DNA of 64,000 nucleotides from an uncultured Paraprevotella sp. Its GTDB lineage: Bacteria > Bacteroidota > Bacteroidia > Bacteroidales > Bacteroidaceae. This document shows, in pieces, positions 16,263 to 25,370 of this stretch. Position 1 is the stretch's first letter. Each line of letters starts with the position of its first letter. The DNA is taken from positions 1 to 64,000 of the forward strand of contig CAJUGV010000002.1 in the NCBI GenBank assembly GCA_910586505.1, given 5' to 3'. Position numbers and translations under genes: made by a program. The notes under the pieces are model-generated. The model ran no database searches. It was not told the DNA's origin and was given only the letters and a program-made list of their open reading frames with translations.

Positions 16263-18062
16263 TTAATCATCTGAAAGGTCGGCCATGGTCTTGCGGTAGA
16301 GCGTAAGCACATGCGACTTGCGGATGAATCCCATGAATGTGCCTTCCGTGTCCACTACCGGCAGCGTCCAGGCCTGTGTCTTGTCGAATGTGAGCAGTAC
16401 CACATCCATCGAGTCGTTGATATTCAGGCGGGCCGGCGGCTTGCTCATGAGCTGGCCGATTTGAAAGCGGTGGTACAATTCCTGTCTGAACATAATGGGG
16501 CGCACGTTGTCCAGATAGATAACGCCTACCAGGCGGTGCTGGCGGTCTACTACGGGGAATACATCGCGCCGCGAGGCCGAGATGCGCTTAACCAGTTCGC
16601 TCAGGTCCATGTCGGGATAAAGGTACTCGTCATACTTCTCGATCACGGAGTCCATGCTCATCAGCGTGAGTATGGCATGGTCTTTATGGTGGGTGAGCAA
16701 TTGTCCTTTTTTGGCCAGCCGCATGGAATAGATGCTGTGCGGTTCAAAGGATATGATGGTCAGATAGGCGCATACGGATACAATCATCAGGGGCATGAAC
16801 AGCTGGTATCCTCCCGTCAGTTCGGCTATGAGAAAGATGCCTGTCAGGGGCGCGTGCATCACACCGCTCATCAGTCCGGCCATGCCCAGCATGGCGAAAT
16901 TGCGTTCGGGCAGGTAGATACTCAGGGCCTGGTTGAAGTTCCAAAGGCGGGAGAAAATGAATCCCGTGATACATCCTAAAAACAGGCTGGGGGCAAAGAT
17001 TCCTCCGCACCCTCCGCCTCCGTTGGTGGCTGTGGAGGCAAACACCTTGAATATGAGTACAAGGGCAAGATAAAGTAGCAGAAGGTCTCCGTGTCCATAG
17101 AAAAGCGAACTGTCCATAGACGTGTTCCAGTCTTCGGGGCCGTTCCCGTTGAGCAACAGATTGATGAGGTCGTATCCTTCTCCGTAAAGCGACGGGAAAA
17201 GATAGATGAGCACACTCAGGGTGGCCCCTCCGATGAGCAGTTTGACGTAAGGATTGGAATACTTGCGGAAGATGTCTTCCAGCGAGTTCATCGTGCGGGT
17301 GAAATAGAGCGACACCAGTCCGCACAGGATACCCAGCATGATGTAGGCCGGAATCTTGTCTACGGTAAAAGCGTTCTGAAGATGAAACTCGAAGATGGGG
17401 TGCGTGCCGGAAACGGCAAATGTAAGTCCGGCAGCCGTCACGCACGAGATGAGCAGCGGAAGCAGAGCGCCCATCGTAAGATCTATCATGAGGACCTCGA
17501 GCGTAAAGACAAGCCCGGCTATCGGTGCTTTGAATATACCGGCCACGGCGCCGGCCGCGCCGCATCCCACAAGGAGCATCATGGTTTTGCTGTTGATACG
17601 GAACAGGCGTCCCAGATTGGAGCCTATCGCCGATCCGGTTAGTACAATGGGGGCCTCTGCTCCTACGGAACCGCCGAAGCCTATGGTGATGGCACTGGCA
17701 ATGACGCTCGACCATGTGTTGTGAGCCTTGATCTTGCTTTGTTTGCGGGCGATGGCGAAGAGTATTTTAGTGACACCGTGACCTATGTCGTCCTTGACGA
17801 TGTAGCGCACAAACAGTCCGGCCAGAAAGATACCGATGACGGGATAGACCAGATAGAGAGGGTTGGATGCGGTGACGTCAAAACGGTAGGTCAGCACATA
17901 TTGAATCTGATGGATGAGCCATTTCAGGAACAATCCGGCAAGGGCTGTCAGTATGCCGACTACAAAACTGATAATCAAGGTGAACTTCTGTTCGCTGAAG
18001 TTCATTTTACGCCAAATGAACAGGCGTTCGAAAAAGGTGAAGTTTCTTTTCACAGCGTTCAT
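16263..18062 (-). CDS. ClC-family chloride channel/transporter with CBS pair
   Basis: This 599-aa inner-membrane protein has a ClC core (about 25-430) and a C-terminal CBS-domain pair (about 465-590). The selectivity region reads GFGGSVGAEAPIV, so the gating glutamate is kept in an AEAP rather than the common EGP context. GIFKAPIAG and GMAGLMSGVMHAPLTGIF are further family motifs. The CBS domains suggest nucleotide control. It is likely a Cl-/H+ antiporter or channel for pH or volume homeostasis; which of the two cannot be told. Confidence 0.92.
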   Translation of the reverse strand: MNAVKRNFTFFERLFIWRKMNFSEQKFTLIISFVVGILTALAGLFLKWLIHQIQYVLTYRFDVTASNPLYLVYPVIGIFLAGLFVRYIVKDDIGHGVTKILFAIARKQSKIKAHNTWSSVIASAITIGFGGSVGAEAPIVLTGSAIGSNLGRLFRINSKTMMLLVGCGAAGAVAGIFKAPIAGLVFTLEVLMIDLTMGALLPLLISCVTAAGLTFAVSGTHPIFEFHLQNAFTVDKIPAYIMLGILCGLVSLYFTRTMNSLEDIFRKYSNPYVKLLIGGATLSVLIYLFPSLYGEGYDLINLLLNGNGPEDWNTSMDSSLFYGHGDLLLLYLALVLIFKVFASTATNGGGGCGGIFAPSLFLGCITGFIFSRLWNFNQALSIYLPERNFAMLGMAGLMSGVMHAPLTGIFLIAELTGGYQLFMPLMIVSVCAYLTIISFEPHSIYSMRLAKKGQLLTHHKDHAILTLMSMDSVIEKYDEYLYPDMDLSELVKRISASRRDVFPVVDRQHRLVGVIYLDNVRPIMFRQELYHRFQIGQLMSKPPARLNINDSMDVVLLTFDKTQAWTLPVVDTEGTFMGFIRKSHVLTLYRKTMADLSDD

Positions 18063-18074
18063 AAGTCCCTGAAT

Positions 18075-18644
18075 TTATTTTCTGATGATGGCTACTTCTC
18101 CGTCGGAACCGAGTTTGATGATGCTGCTCGGCACGGCTTTGGTCTTTTCTGTGCGGCGGTTTTGTACGATGTAGTCTACGGCATTCCTGATCTCGTCGCT
18201 GATGTCCGCAAAGCAGGCAGGAGAGGGCTCGCCGCTCACGTTGGCCGATGTGGATACGATGGCTTTCTGGAAGCGGTAGCATAGCTGGCGGCTGAACTCT
18301 TCACGCGTGACGCGCAGTCCTATGCTGCCGTCTTCGGCCAGGAGGTTGGGAGCCAGATTTTTTCCTTTGTCGAAGATGATGGTGAGAGGACGGGTGGCAT
18401 ATTCGATCAAATCCCATGCCACGTTAGGCACATCGCTTACATAACGCTGCAGCCGGTGGTCGGAGTCGACCAGGCAGATGAGTGCCTTGCTGTCGCTTCG
18501 CTTCTTGATGTCGTACACGCGGCGCACGGCCTCTTCGTTGGTGGCGTCACAGCCGATGCCCCAGATGGTATCGGTGGGGTAGAGGATGACGCCGCCTTTG
18601 CGCAGCACTTCTACGGCCTGTCGGATGTCTTCTTCTATTTTCAT
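18075..18644 (-). CDS. tsaC: L-threonylcarbamoyladenylate synthase (YrdC/Sua5)
   Basis: This enzyme makes threonylcarbamoyl-AMP from threonine, bicarbonate and ATP for the t6A37 modification of tRNAs. The 189-aa single-domain protein carries the YrdC signatures: YPTDTIWGIGCDA near residue 22, KKRSDSKAL near 47 and the SANVSGEPSP motif near 133. It lacks the Sua5 C-terminal domain. It is inside the lysE-fmt operon with a 12-base gap to the ClC gene. Confidence 0.94.
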   Translation of the reverse strand: MKIEEDIRQAVEVLRKGGVILYPTDTIWGIGCDATNEEAVRRVYDIKKRSDSKALICLVDSDHRLQRYVSDVPNVAWDLIEYATRPLTIIFDKGKNLAPNLLAEDGSIGLRVTREEFSRQLCYRFQKAIVSTSANVSGEPSPACFADISDEIRNAVDYIVQNRRTEKTKAVPSSIIKLGSDGEVAIIRK

Positions 18645-18665
18645 GTTCGTTGCTTTGGGGTTGTC

Positions 18666-20231
18666 TTAAAATTCGCTCGTGAAATGGAATCGGATGTGCT
18701 CGAAGTCGTTTTGTGCCATCTGCAACACGTAATTGCTGTCGGCAAGGAACACATCGCGGCCCTCCCGGTCTTTGGCCATGAACTGGTATTTGCGTTTTTT
18801 GAAAGCTTCCAGCTGGGCCGCGTCATCGCTCTCTATCCAGCATGCCTTGTAGAGGCTGACAGGCTCCCAACGGCACTTGGCGTTGTATTCGTTTTCCAGA
18901 CGGTATTGGATGACTTCGAACTGCAACTGTCCTACGGTGCCGATGATTTTCCGGCCGTTGAACTGGTTGACGAACAATTGTGCCACACCTTCGTCCATCA
19001 GTTGTTCGATTCCTTTCTGCAGTTGTTTGGTCTTCATGGGATCGGCGTTCTCGATATACTTGAACATTTCGGGCGAGAAACTCGGAAGCCCGCGGAAATG
19101 TATCATTTCTCCTTCGGTCAGCGTGTCGCCGATTTTGAAGATCCCGTTGTCCGGAAGTCCTACGATATCGCCCGGATATGCTTCGTCTATCGTGCTCTTC
19201 TTCTGGGCCATGAACTGGGTGGGCGAGGAGAAGCGGAGTGTCTTGTTCTGACGCACATGCAGATAGGGGGCATTGCGCACGAACTTGCCGGAGCATACCT
19301 TGCAGAATGCGATGCAGGAACGGTGGTTGGGGTCGATATTGGCCGTGATTTTGAAAATGAACCCGCTGAATTTCTGCTCTTCGGGCTTTACCATACGCTC
19401 TTCCGCCAATGTGGGGCGCGGACTGGGAGCTATCTGTACAAAACAGTCCAGCAGTTCCTTGACTCCGAAATTGTTCAAGGCAGATCCGAAGAATACAGGG
19501 GCGACTTCTGCGTCCAGATAAGTCTTTGTATCAAATTCAGGATAGACGCCATCTACCAGCTCGAGATCCGTTCTCAGTTTCTCCGCGTCCGTTTCACCGA
19601 CGTGTGCCTCCAGTTCTTCACTATGGATGTCCACGGCAACCTTTTCCGTTACTTTCTGTTTGTCGGGGGTGAACAGGTCAAGTCGCTTTTCGTATATATT
19701 GTACACGCCTTTAAAGCGTTGTCCTTGATTGATGGGCCATGAAAGAGGGCGCACCTTGATCTGCAATTCCTGCTCCAGCTCGTCCAGAAGATCGAACGGG
19801 TCTTTTCCCTCGCGGTCCATTTTGTTGATGAAGATGATGACCGGTGTTTTGCGCATGCGGCATACGGTCATAAGTTTTCGTGTCTGCGTTTCCACACCTT
19901 TTGCACTGTCCACTACGATAATGGCACTGTCTACGGCCGTCAGGGTGCGGAATGTGTCTTCGGCAAAGTCCTGATGTCCGGGTGTGTCAAGAATATTGAC
20001 CTTATAATCGTGGTAGTCGAATTCCATCACGGAAGTGGTTACTGAGATACCGCGTTGCTTTTCGATTTCCATCCAGTCGCTGGTAGCCGTTTTTTTGATT
20101 TTGTTGTTCTTTACGGCTCCTGCCACCTGAATCTGTCCTCCGAAAAGCAGTAGTTTTTCGGTCAGTGTGGTCTTTCCCGCGTCGGGATGGGAGATGATAG
20201 CAAAGGTTCTTCTTCTTTCTATTTCGTTCAT
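18666..20231 (-). CDS. prfC: Peptide chain release factor 3
   Basis: This translational GTPase recycles RF1/RF2 from the ribosome after termination. The 521-aa protein shows G1 SHPDAGKTTLTEK, the G2 region RGISVTTSVM, G3 DTPGHQDF and G4 NKMD, followed by domains II and III including GTVGQLQFEV. The length matches the family. It lies in the minus-strand operon between rfbD and tsaC. Confidence 0.96.
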   Translation of the reverse strand: MNEIERRRTFAIISHPDAGKTTLTEKLLLFGGQIQVAGAVKNNKIKKTATSDWMEIEKQRGISVTTSVMEFDYHDYKVNILDTPGHQDFAEDTFRTLTAVDSAIIVVDSAKGVETQTRKLMTVCRMRKTPVIIFINKMDREGKDPFDLLDELEQELQIKVRPLSWPINQGQRFKGVYNIYEKRLDLFTPDKQKVTEKVAVDIHSEELEAHVGETDAEKLRTDLELVDGVYPEFDTKTYLDAEVAPVFFGSALNNFGVKELLDCFVQIAPSPRPTLAEERMVKPEEQKFSGFIFKITANIDPNHRSCIAFCKVCSGKFVRNAPYLHVRQNKTLRFSSPTQFMAQKKSTIDEAYPGDIVGLPDNGIFKIGDTLTEGEMIHFRGLPSFSPEMFKYIENADPMKTKQLQKGIEQLMDEGVAQLFVNQFNGRKIIGTVGQLQFEVIQYRLENEYNAKCRWEPVSLYKACWIESDDAAQLEAFKKRKYQFMAKDREGRDVFLADSNYVLQMAQNDFEHIRFHFTSEF

Positions 20232-20249
20232 ACGTTTCGGTGCTTCTGT

Positions 20250-21110
20250 TTAGTTATGCTCTAATATACGGATACATTCGGTCAGGGAATCTTCCCAGTA
20301 TGGGACGTCTATACCGTAGGTCTCTTTTATTTTTGTCTTGTCAAGTACGGAATAATGGGGGCGCGGGGCCGGTGCGGGATATTCTTCAGTGTGAAGAGGA
20401 CGCACATTGCAGTTTGTAATGCCTGCTATACGGTGGACTGCTTTGGTGAAGTCGTACCAGGAGATGACCCCTTCGTTACTGAAATGATAAATTCCGGGTA
20501 CGAAATCCTTGGTTAAAATGGCAAAGATGGCGGCAGCAAGGTCGCGGCCGTATGTAGGTGAGCCTATCTGGTCGAAAATTACGCCGAGATTCTCTTTTTC
20601 GCGTCCCAGACGCAACATCGTCTTGACGAAATTGTTGCCGAATGTAGAGTAGAGCCATGCCGTACGGATGACGACTGCCTGCTTGCAGTTTTGCATTATG
20701 GCTTGCTCTCCGGCCAGTTTTGTCCGGCCGTATACTGTATTCGGACAGGTAGGGGCGTCTTCGCGGTAAGGAATATGTGCCGTTCCGTCAAATACGTAAT
20801 CGGTGGAGACATGTATCATACAACCATCTTGTTCCTCAATGGCTTGTGCCAGATAGCCGGGAGCCTTGTGGTTCAGCTTTTCGCAGAGCGCTTCATCTGT
20901 TTCGGCCTTGTCTACAGCCGTGTAAGCGGCACAGTTTATCACGCAATCTATCTCGTGTTTTTTTATATACGTCTTTACTGCCGTTTCATCGGTGATATCC
21001 AATTCCTTTACGTCCGTAAAGAAATAGGTGAGTTCCGGATGTGCTGCGGCCAGAAGCTGCATCTCATTACCGAGTTGTCCGTTGCAGCCCGTGATTAAAA
21101 TATTTTTCAT
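20250..21110 (-). CDS. rfbD: dTDP-4-dehydrorhamnose reductase
   Basis: This NAD(P)H-dependent short-chain reductase makes dTDP-L-rhamnose, the donor for surface polysaccharides. The 286-aa protein starts with the Rossmann motif ITGCNGQLGNE; STDYVFDG and the catalytic tyrosine/lysine in VYGRTKLAGE follow. I start at ATG 21108-21110, since the frame upstream is not conserved in character. Other rhamnose genes (rfbA, B, C) are not in this window. Operon member. Confidence 0.94.
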   Translation of the reverse strand: MKNILITGCNGQLGNEMQLLAAAHPELTYFFTDVKELDITDETAVKTYIKKHEIDCVINCAAYTAVDKAETDEALCEKLNHKAPGYLAQAIEEQDGCMIHVSTDYVFDGTAHIPYREDAPTCPNTVYGRTKLAGEQAIMQNCKQAVVIRTAWLYSTFGNNFVKTMLRLGREKENLGVIFDQIGSPTYGRDLAAAIFAILTKDFVPGIYHFSNEGVISWYDFTKAVHRIAGITNCNVRPLHTEEYPAPAPRPHYSVLDKTKIKETYGIDVPYWEDSLTECIRILEHN

Positions 21111-21129
21111 AACGAATATTTTCTTATGT

Positions 21130-21675
21130 TCATTCAAAGTTCAGTTCGCCGGCCTTGTCCTGCTTGTAATATTCGGATAACATACTTAGCAGTTTGGTAA
21201 TGTCTGCCACAGCCTTGGCTGTCTCGTCATTGACAGGTTTCTGTTGCAAGCGGAGCAGCATCACGCCGTAGAGAGCATCGAAACAGTTTTCCAATTCCGG
21301 GATGTCTTTTTTATTGCTTTTGTTGCGTAGTTCCACGATATATGGCAGAACCTTGTAATAGGCTGCCGTATAGAATGGAAATTTAGTGGATTGCAACAAC
21401 TGGTTATGCAAGTCGGTGAGTAACGAGATGATATTCTTGTTGATTTGCAGATGGCCGCCCTTTTGTACGTTTTCTTCTCTCATCATCCGGATAAGGTGGG
21501 AGTACCATTCTTCCATTTCTTTTTCAGTTTCTCCGGTGGCTCTGAATTGTGCCAGATAGTTTTCTTTCAGTTCATCCTCACTCAGATGGCTAGCACGGAT
21601 AATGTCCTCTACCTGCCACATGTAGAGCAGATATTCGGCAATATTCTTTTCTTTTAATTGTTGGGCTATATACAT
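21130..21675 (-). CDS. DUF4924 protein
   Basis: This 181-aa, largely alpha-helical, soluble protein fits DUF4924, a Bacteroidales family of unknown function (start MYIAQQLKEKNIAEYLLYMWQVED). The start at 21675 leaves 4 bases after the LysE stop, so it is probably translationally linked to it. No catalytic motif is visible and I propose no function. Confidence 0.82.
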   Translation of the reverse strand: MYIAQQLKEKNIAEYLLYMWQVEDIIRASHLSEDELKENYLAQFRATGETEKEMEEWYSHLIRMMREENVQKGGHLQINKNIISLLTDLHNQLLQSTKFPFYTAAYYKVLPYIVELRNKSNKKDIPELENCFDALYGVMLLRLQQKPVNDETAKAVADITKLLSMLSEYYKQDKAGELNFE

Positions 21676-21679
21676 ATTC

Positions 21680-22336
21680 TTACAGTGATAAACCGGTGAG
21701 TGTGATAGCAATTCCCACGATAGAGGCTACTATAACTACCGTGCCGATAAGGCGGTTGAGCACATAAATACCTTTCACATCAAAGCGGCTGCGTAATTTG
21801 TCTATAAAATAGGTCAGTACAATCCACCACACGACGGCTCCGACAAAAATGGACAGGTATCCCAAAGATTGTTGCACCACATGTTCCGGCACTACAAAGG
21901 TGAAACGGGCAAATAATGCAACGAACAGAAAGATAATGAGGGGATTGGAGAATGTAACCAAAAAACCTGTTACCAGATTGTGTACAAGGGTGCCTTTTTT
22001 GGGCGAAGTGGGGCGAATGGACTTTGTGGGGTTGCAGCGGTATGTGTACATTCCGAAAAAGAAAAGCATGATGCTGCCTGCCATTTGCAGATAGAACATG
22101 TTTTCTTTATCCTCAATGAAGTCGACCACGAAACTCATTCCCAGTCCCGTAATCAATGCATATATAATATCACTGAATGCTGCTCCTATACCTGTGACGA
22201 ATCCATACCACCGTCCTTTGTTCAGCGTACGCTGAATGCATAGCACTCCGACAGGTCCCATGGGAGCGGAAGCCACTACGCCGATGAGCACTCCTTTTAT
22301 AATTAAATCTAATGTACTAACCGGTTCAAACCACAT
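21680..22336 (-). CDS. LysE/RhtB-family exporter
   Basis: This 218-aa inner-membrane protein has about six hydrophobic segments. The N-terminal family motif GVLIGVVASAPMGPVGVLC is typical of LysE/RhtB amino-acid exporters. It is the first gene of a seven-gene minus-strand operon (lysE-DUF4924-rfbD-prfC-tsaC-clcA-fmt) with gaps of only 4 to about 20 bases. The substrate is unknown. The only promoter-like element upstream, CAATTTTG near 22349, departs from consensus at its first base. Confidence 0.88.
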   Translation of the reverse strand: MWFEPVSTLDLIIKGVLIGVVASAPMGPVGVLCIQRTLNKGRWYGFVTGIGAAFSDIIYALITGLGMSFVVDFIEDKENMFYLQMAGSIMLFFFGMYTYRCNPTKSIRPTSPKKGTLVHNLVTGFLVTFSNPLIIFLFVALFARFTFVVPEHVVQQSLGYLSIFVGAVVWWIVLTYFIDKLRSRFDVKGIYVLNRLIGTVVIVASIVGIAITLTGLSL

Positions 22337-22446
22337 AATAAATGCAAAATTGGCATTTTTTCATGAAACAATAAAGAAATGGGAGGTCTTTTTTTATTTT
22401 TCGTGAAAAAGAGTTTTTTTCCTTTTACCTTTATGCTGTTTTTTCC

Positions 22447-22454
22447 TATCTTTG
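22447..22454 (+). promoter_or_regulatory. Promoter of the ROK kinase gene
   Basis: TATCTTTG matches TAnnTTTG, 33 bases before the ATG. Confidence 0.6.
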
Positions 22455-22487
22455 AAAGATGGTATATTAAACTTATAATACATTTTT

Positions 22488-23456
22488 ATGGCTATGGAAA
22501 ATAAAACCTATGTGGTAGGACTTGATTTGGGAGGGACAAATTCAGTATTCGGCATTGTGGATGCGGACGGAAATGTGGTAGCTTCCACATCCATTCGTAC
22601 AAAAGGGCAGAATGATCTGGACATATATATGGATAATGCCCGGGAGGCGCTGATACCGCTTATAGAAAAAGTGGGAGGGATTGGCAATATCAAAGGAATG
22701 GGAATCGGTGCCCCCAATGGTAATTATTATACGGGGAATATTGAATTGGCTCCGAATCTGCCATGGAAGGGAATCGTGCCGTTCGCAAAAAGATTCAGTG
22801 ATATGCTCGGTATTCCAGTAGTGCTGACCAATGACGCCAATGCCGCTGCTATCGGTGAGATGACATACGGTGTGGCCAAAGGAATGAAAAACTTCATCAT
22901 GCTCACACTGGGCACGGGAGTGGGAAGTGGTATCGTTATCAATGGTGAGCTTGTTTACGGATGTGACGGATTTGCCGGAGAATTGGGCCATGTGATTGTG
23001 GATACGAGTTCGGATGCCCGTGTGTGTGGCTGCGGCAGAAAGGGATGCCTGGAGACATATTGCTCGGCTACGGGGGTGGCGCGTACTGCACGTGAATTTC
23101 TCACCAAGCGTTCGGATGCAACGGAATTGCGCGATATTCCGTTGGATGAAATTACGTCGAAGGATGTATCTATCGCAGCGGAGCATGGTGATCAACTGGC
23201 ACGTGATGTATATAAGTTTACTGGTGAGTTGCTGGGATGTTCATGTGCTAATTTTACTCCTTTCTGCAGTCCGGAAGCCTATGTGTTCTTTGGAGGGCTG
23301 ACTAAAGCTGGTAACTTGATTATGGATCCTATTAAAGAGGCGTATGATGCTACCGTTCAGAATATTTTCAAGGGGAAAGCTAAAATGTTGGTTTCTCAAC
23401 TGGATGATGCGCAGGCTGCTGTGTTGGGAGCTGCTGCTCTGGCTTGGAAAATTTAA
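22488..23456 (+). CDS. ROK-family glucokinase
   Basis: This ATP-dependent sugar kinase (322 aa) most likely phosphorylates glucose to glucose-6-phosphate in the cytosol. The ATP-binding motif is DLGGTNSVFGIV near the N-terminus, the catalytic Asp lies in NDANAAAIGE, and a ROK zinc-binding cluster CGCGRKGCLE is present at about 183-192. A second ATG two codons on is also possible. It is monocistronic, between a divergent LysE operon and a strong terminator. A related hexose such as N-acetylglucosamine cannot be excluded as substrate. Confidence 0.9.
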   Translation: MAMENKTYVVGLDLGGTNSVFGIVDADGNVVASTSIRTKGQNDLDIYMDNAREALIPLIEKVGGIGNIKGMGIGAPNGNYYTGNIELAPNLPWKGIVPFAKRFSDMLGIPVVLTNDANAAAIGEMTYGVAKGMKNFIMLTLGTGVGSGIVINGELVYGCDGFAGELGHVIVDTSSDARVCGCGRKGCLETYCSATGVARTAREFLTKRSDATELRDIPLDEITSKDVSIAAEHGDQLARDVYKFTGELLGCSCANFTPFCSPEAYVFFGGLTKAGNLIMDPIKEAYDATVQNIFKGKAKMLVSQLDDAQAAVLGAAALAWKI

Positions 23457-23468
23457 GGACTTTAATAT

Positions 23469-23520
23469 ATAAAGAAAGCCATCGGATTCTTATTAAAATA
23501 AATCCGATGGCTTTCTTTAT
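23469..23520. terminator. Bidirectional terminator, 20-bp stem
   Basis: Arms 23469-23488 and 23501-23520 are perfectly complementary with a 12-base loop and A/T-rich edges. It lies between the glucokinase and the convergent small gene at 23559. Confidence 0.92.
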
Positions 23521-23558
23521 GTGTGATACCAATCTATAAGTATCGTAGATGTATCTTC

Positions 23559-23789
23559 TTATCTGATTGGCGGATAAATTTTTCTGCGGATAGGGCAGAG
23601 TTCTTCTGCATTCACTTCGATGACTTCACCTTCGCGGGCGATGACAAGTGTAGTATGATTATGTTTTGCACGCTCTATCAGGCGCTTTTGAGCCAGGTAT
23701 ATGCCTTCGTCGATTTTGCGTTGCATTTCATAAACCTCATCCTTGTTCATCACAGTCTTTTTGGGTGTATTGGTCTTTGAATTTTTCAT
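23559..23789 (-). CDS. Small protein overlapping the zeta-like kinase gene
   Basis: I do not recognise a named family. The product is about 76 aa: a lysine-rich start, a charged helix (MNKDEVYEMQRKIDEGIYLAQKR around 14-35), then a strand pair (TTLVIAREGEVIEV) and a basic tail. It overlaps the end of the zeta-like gene by about 50 bases in another frame, and is therefore translationally coupled to it. A later ATG at 23750 would reduce the overlap to 14 bases. By position it could be the antitoxin or partner of the kinase, which is inference only. Confidence 0.7.
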   Translation of the reverse strand: MKNSKTNTPKKTVMNKDEVYEMQRKIDEGIYLAQKRLIERAKHNHTTLVIAREGEVIEVNAEELCPIRRKIYPPIR

Positions 23790-24345
23790 ATACAACTGGT
23801 TCAATAATAGTTATATTATCATTCTTACATCCGTAGGCTATTTTATTGGCCGGACAGGTACTGTTATCGTATAACGCCCAATAATCGCATACGGGCATGT
23901 AGAGATTGAACAGATTGCTGAGGCCGTTATCATATCTGCGGTATATTACGTTGAGCGGTATGTTATGTCCTCCTTCACTTACCCGTTTGGCCACGCGTTT
24001 TACAGCTTGTTCAGGACTGCTCAGTGAGAAGAAGAGAAGCGTGACGAAATACCCGCGTTTTTGTGCCTGTTTGATGAGCTTTACATAAGATCGTGTAGCT
24101 AATGTAGTCTCAAAAGCAAAAGTTTCACCTTCCTTTAGCAAGTGGATAATACGGTCTATCATCAGGCGCCCGGCTTGAATGGCTACACCTTCGGGATTGA
24201 ACGGCGACAAGCCGGCTGCGATCTCATCGGCATTGACGAACTCACGGCAATCCAGCATTTCCGGTAATACGGTAAAACTAGCGGTGGTTTTTCCCGCTCC
24301 GTTACAACCTGCAATGATATACAAGTTGTGTTTTTGTTCTCCCAT
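23737..24345 (-). CDS. Zeta-toxin-like P-loop kinase
   Basis: The 202-aa protein has Walker A GCNGAGKT (about 13-20), the acidic substrate motif NADEIAAG and the FETTLATRSY motif, which together mark the zeta-toxin/UDP-GlcNAc-kinase-like family. Classical zeta phosphorylates UDP-N-acetylglucosamine and blocks wall synthesis; many chromosomal relatives are untested. I start at ATG 24343-24345 because the upstream in-frame ATG at 24375 lies inside the predicted promoter. No epsilon homologue precedes it; a small overlapping gene follows. Confidence 0.85.
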   Translation of the reverse strand: MGEQKHNLYIIAGCNGAGKTTASFTVLPEMLDCREFVNADEIAAGLSPFNPEGVAIQAGRLMIDRIIHLLKEGETFAFETTLATRSYVKLIKQAQKRGYFVTLLFFSLSSPEQAVKRVAKRVSEGGHNIPLNVIYRRYDNGLSNLFNLYMPVCDYWALYDNSTCPANKIAYGCKNDNITIIEPVVYEKFKDQYTQKDCDEQG

Positions 24346-24372
24346 TGTATTAATATTTTTGATACCTATAAG

Positions 24373-24380
24373 CAAAGATA
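24373..24380 (-). promoter_or_regulatory. Promoter of the zeta-like gene pair
   Basis: TATCTTTG on the minus strand matches TAnnTTTG, 27 bases before ATG 24345. It decides the start, because ATG 24375 would lie upstream of the transcript. Confidence 0.65.
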
Positions 24381-24446
24381 CGATTTGGAGAGGAATCAGG
24401 CAATACTTCTTTTTTCTTTTTATGAAGTTCAGGCAAAAAACAATTG

Positions 24447-25130
24447 TTAGTTTTTCTTTTTTAGCAAATCAGGCCGCAGGTTCTTGGTGCGTTCGAATGA
24501 CTGTTGCAATTCCCATTCCTTAATTTTGGCTTCATGTCCCGAAAGCAGGATGTCGGGTACTGTCCATCCTTTATAGTCTGCCGGACGGGTATAGACCGGG
24601 GCGGCCAGCAGGTTATCCTGAAAAGAATCGGATAGCGCACTTTGCTCATCTCCGATCACTCCGGGAATAATGCGTACGATAGCGTCTGTCATGACAGCAG
24701 CAGCCAGTTCTCCACCTGTCAGTACGTAATCTCCGATGCTGATTTCTTTGGTAATGAGATGCTCACGTATGCGATAATCAATACCTTTATAATGTCCGCA
24801 CAGGATGATGAGATTCTTACAGAGAGAGAGACTGTTGGCCATTGGTTGGTCGAATTGTTCACCGTCGGGGGTGGTGAAAATGACTTCATCGTAATTGCGC
24901 TCGGTCTTTAGTGTTGAGATACAACGGTCTATCGGTTCACACTGCATCACCATGCCGGCGAATCCTCCGAAAGGATAATCATCCACCCGGCGGTATTTAT
25001 TGGTTGCATAGTCGCGTAGGTTGTGCAAATGAATTTCTGCCAGACCTTTTTTTTGTGCGCGTCCCAGAATGCTTTCGTGTACGAATCCTTCTAGCAGTTC
25101 CGGTAAGACGGTAATGATATCTATTCTCAT
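24447..25130 (-). CDS. trmD: tRNA (guanine-37-N1)-methyltransferase
   Basis: This SPOUT-fold enzyme methylates G37 of tRNAs with a G36G37 sequence using S-adenosylmethionine, which maintains reading frame. The 227-aa protein begins MRIDIITVLPE and contains YPFGGFAGMVMQ, LCGHYKGIDYRIRE and the knot motif ISIGDYVLTGGELAA. Its length is normal. It is apparently monocistronic. In many bacteria it sits with ribosomal genes, but not here. Confidence 0.96.
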   Translation of the reverse strand: MRIDIITVLPELLEGFVHESILGRAQKKGLAEIHLHNLRDYATNKYRRVDDYPFGGFAGMVMQCEPIDRCISTLKTERNYDEVIFTTPDGEQFDQPMANSLSLCKNLIILCGHYKGIDYRIREHLITKEISIGDYVLTGGELAAAVMTDAIVRIIPGVIGDEQSALSDSFQDNLLAAPVYTRPADYKGWTVPDILLSGHEAKIKEWELQQSFERTKNLRPDLLKKKN

Positions 25131-25158
25131 GAGAATCTGTTTTCTTTTATTTTCGGTG

Positions 25159-25166
25159 CAAAAATA
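25159..25166 (-). promoter_or_regulatory. trmD promoter, -7 element
   Basis: TATTTTTG on the minus strand matches TAnnTTTG, 28 bases before the ATG. The rest of the 25131-25370 gap shows no gene and no clear hairpin. Confidence 0.5.
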
Positions 25167-25370
25167 GTGATTTTGCAGTATATTCCGGTGGACTTGGCAG
25201 CTTATTACTAAAAATGGGTGTTAAAAGAGGAGTTGATGTACAGAAGAATATTTTCGGATTTGCTTTTCTAATTTTCGTCTAATACTGCTTTATCTACCTT
25301 ATTATTATGCAGGTGAAAGTGGCATCGGTTGAACCGCAGGGTATTGTTTATTTTATTCTGCATAATATGT

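Noticed and set aside
18456..19742. 428-codon plus-strand frame opposite tsaC and prfC
   Set aside because: It spans two convincing genes on the other strand and resembles no family.
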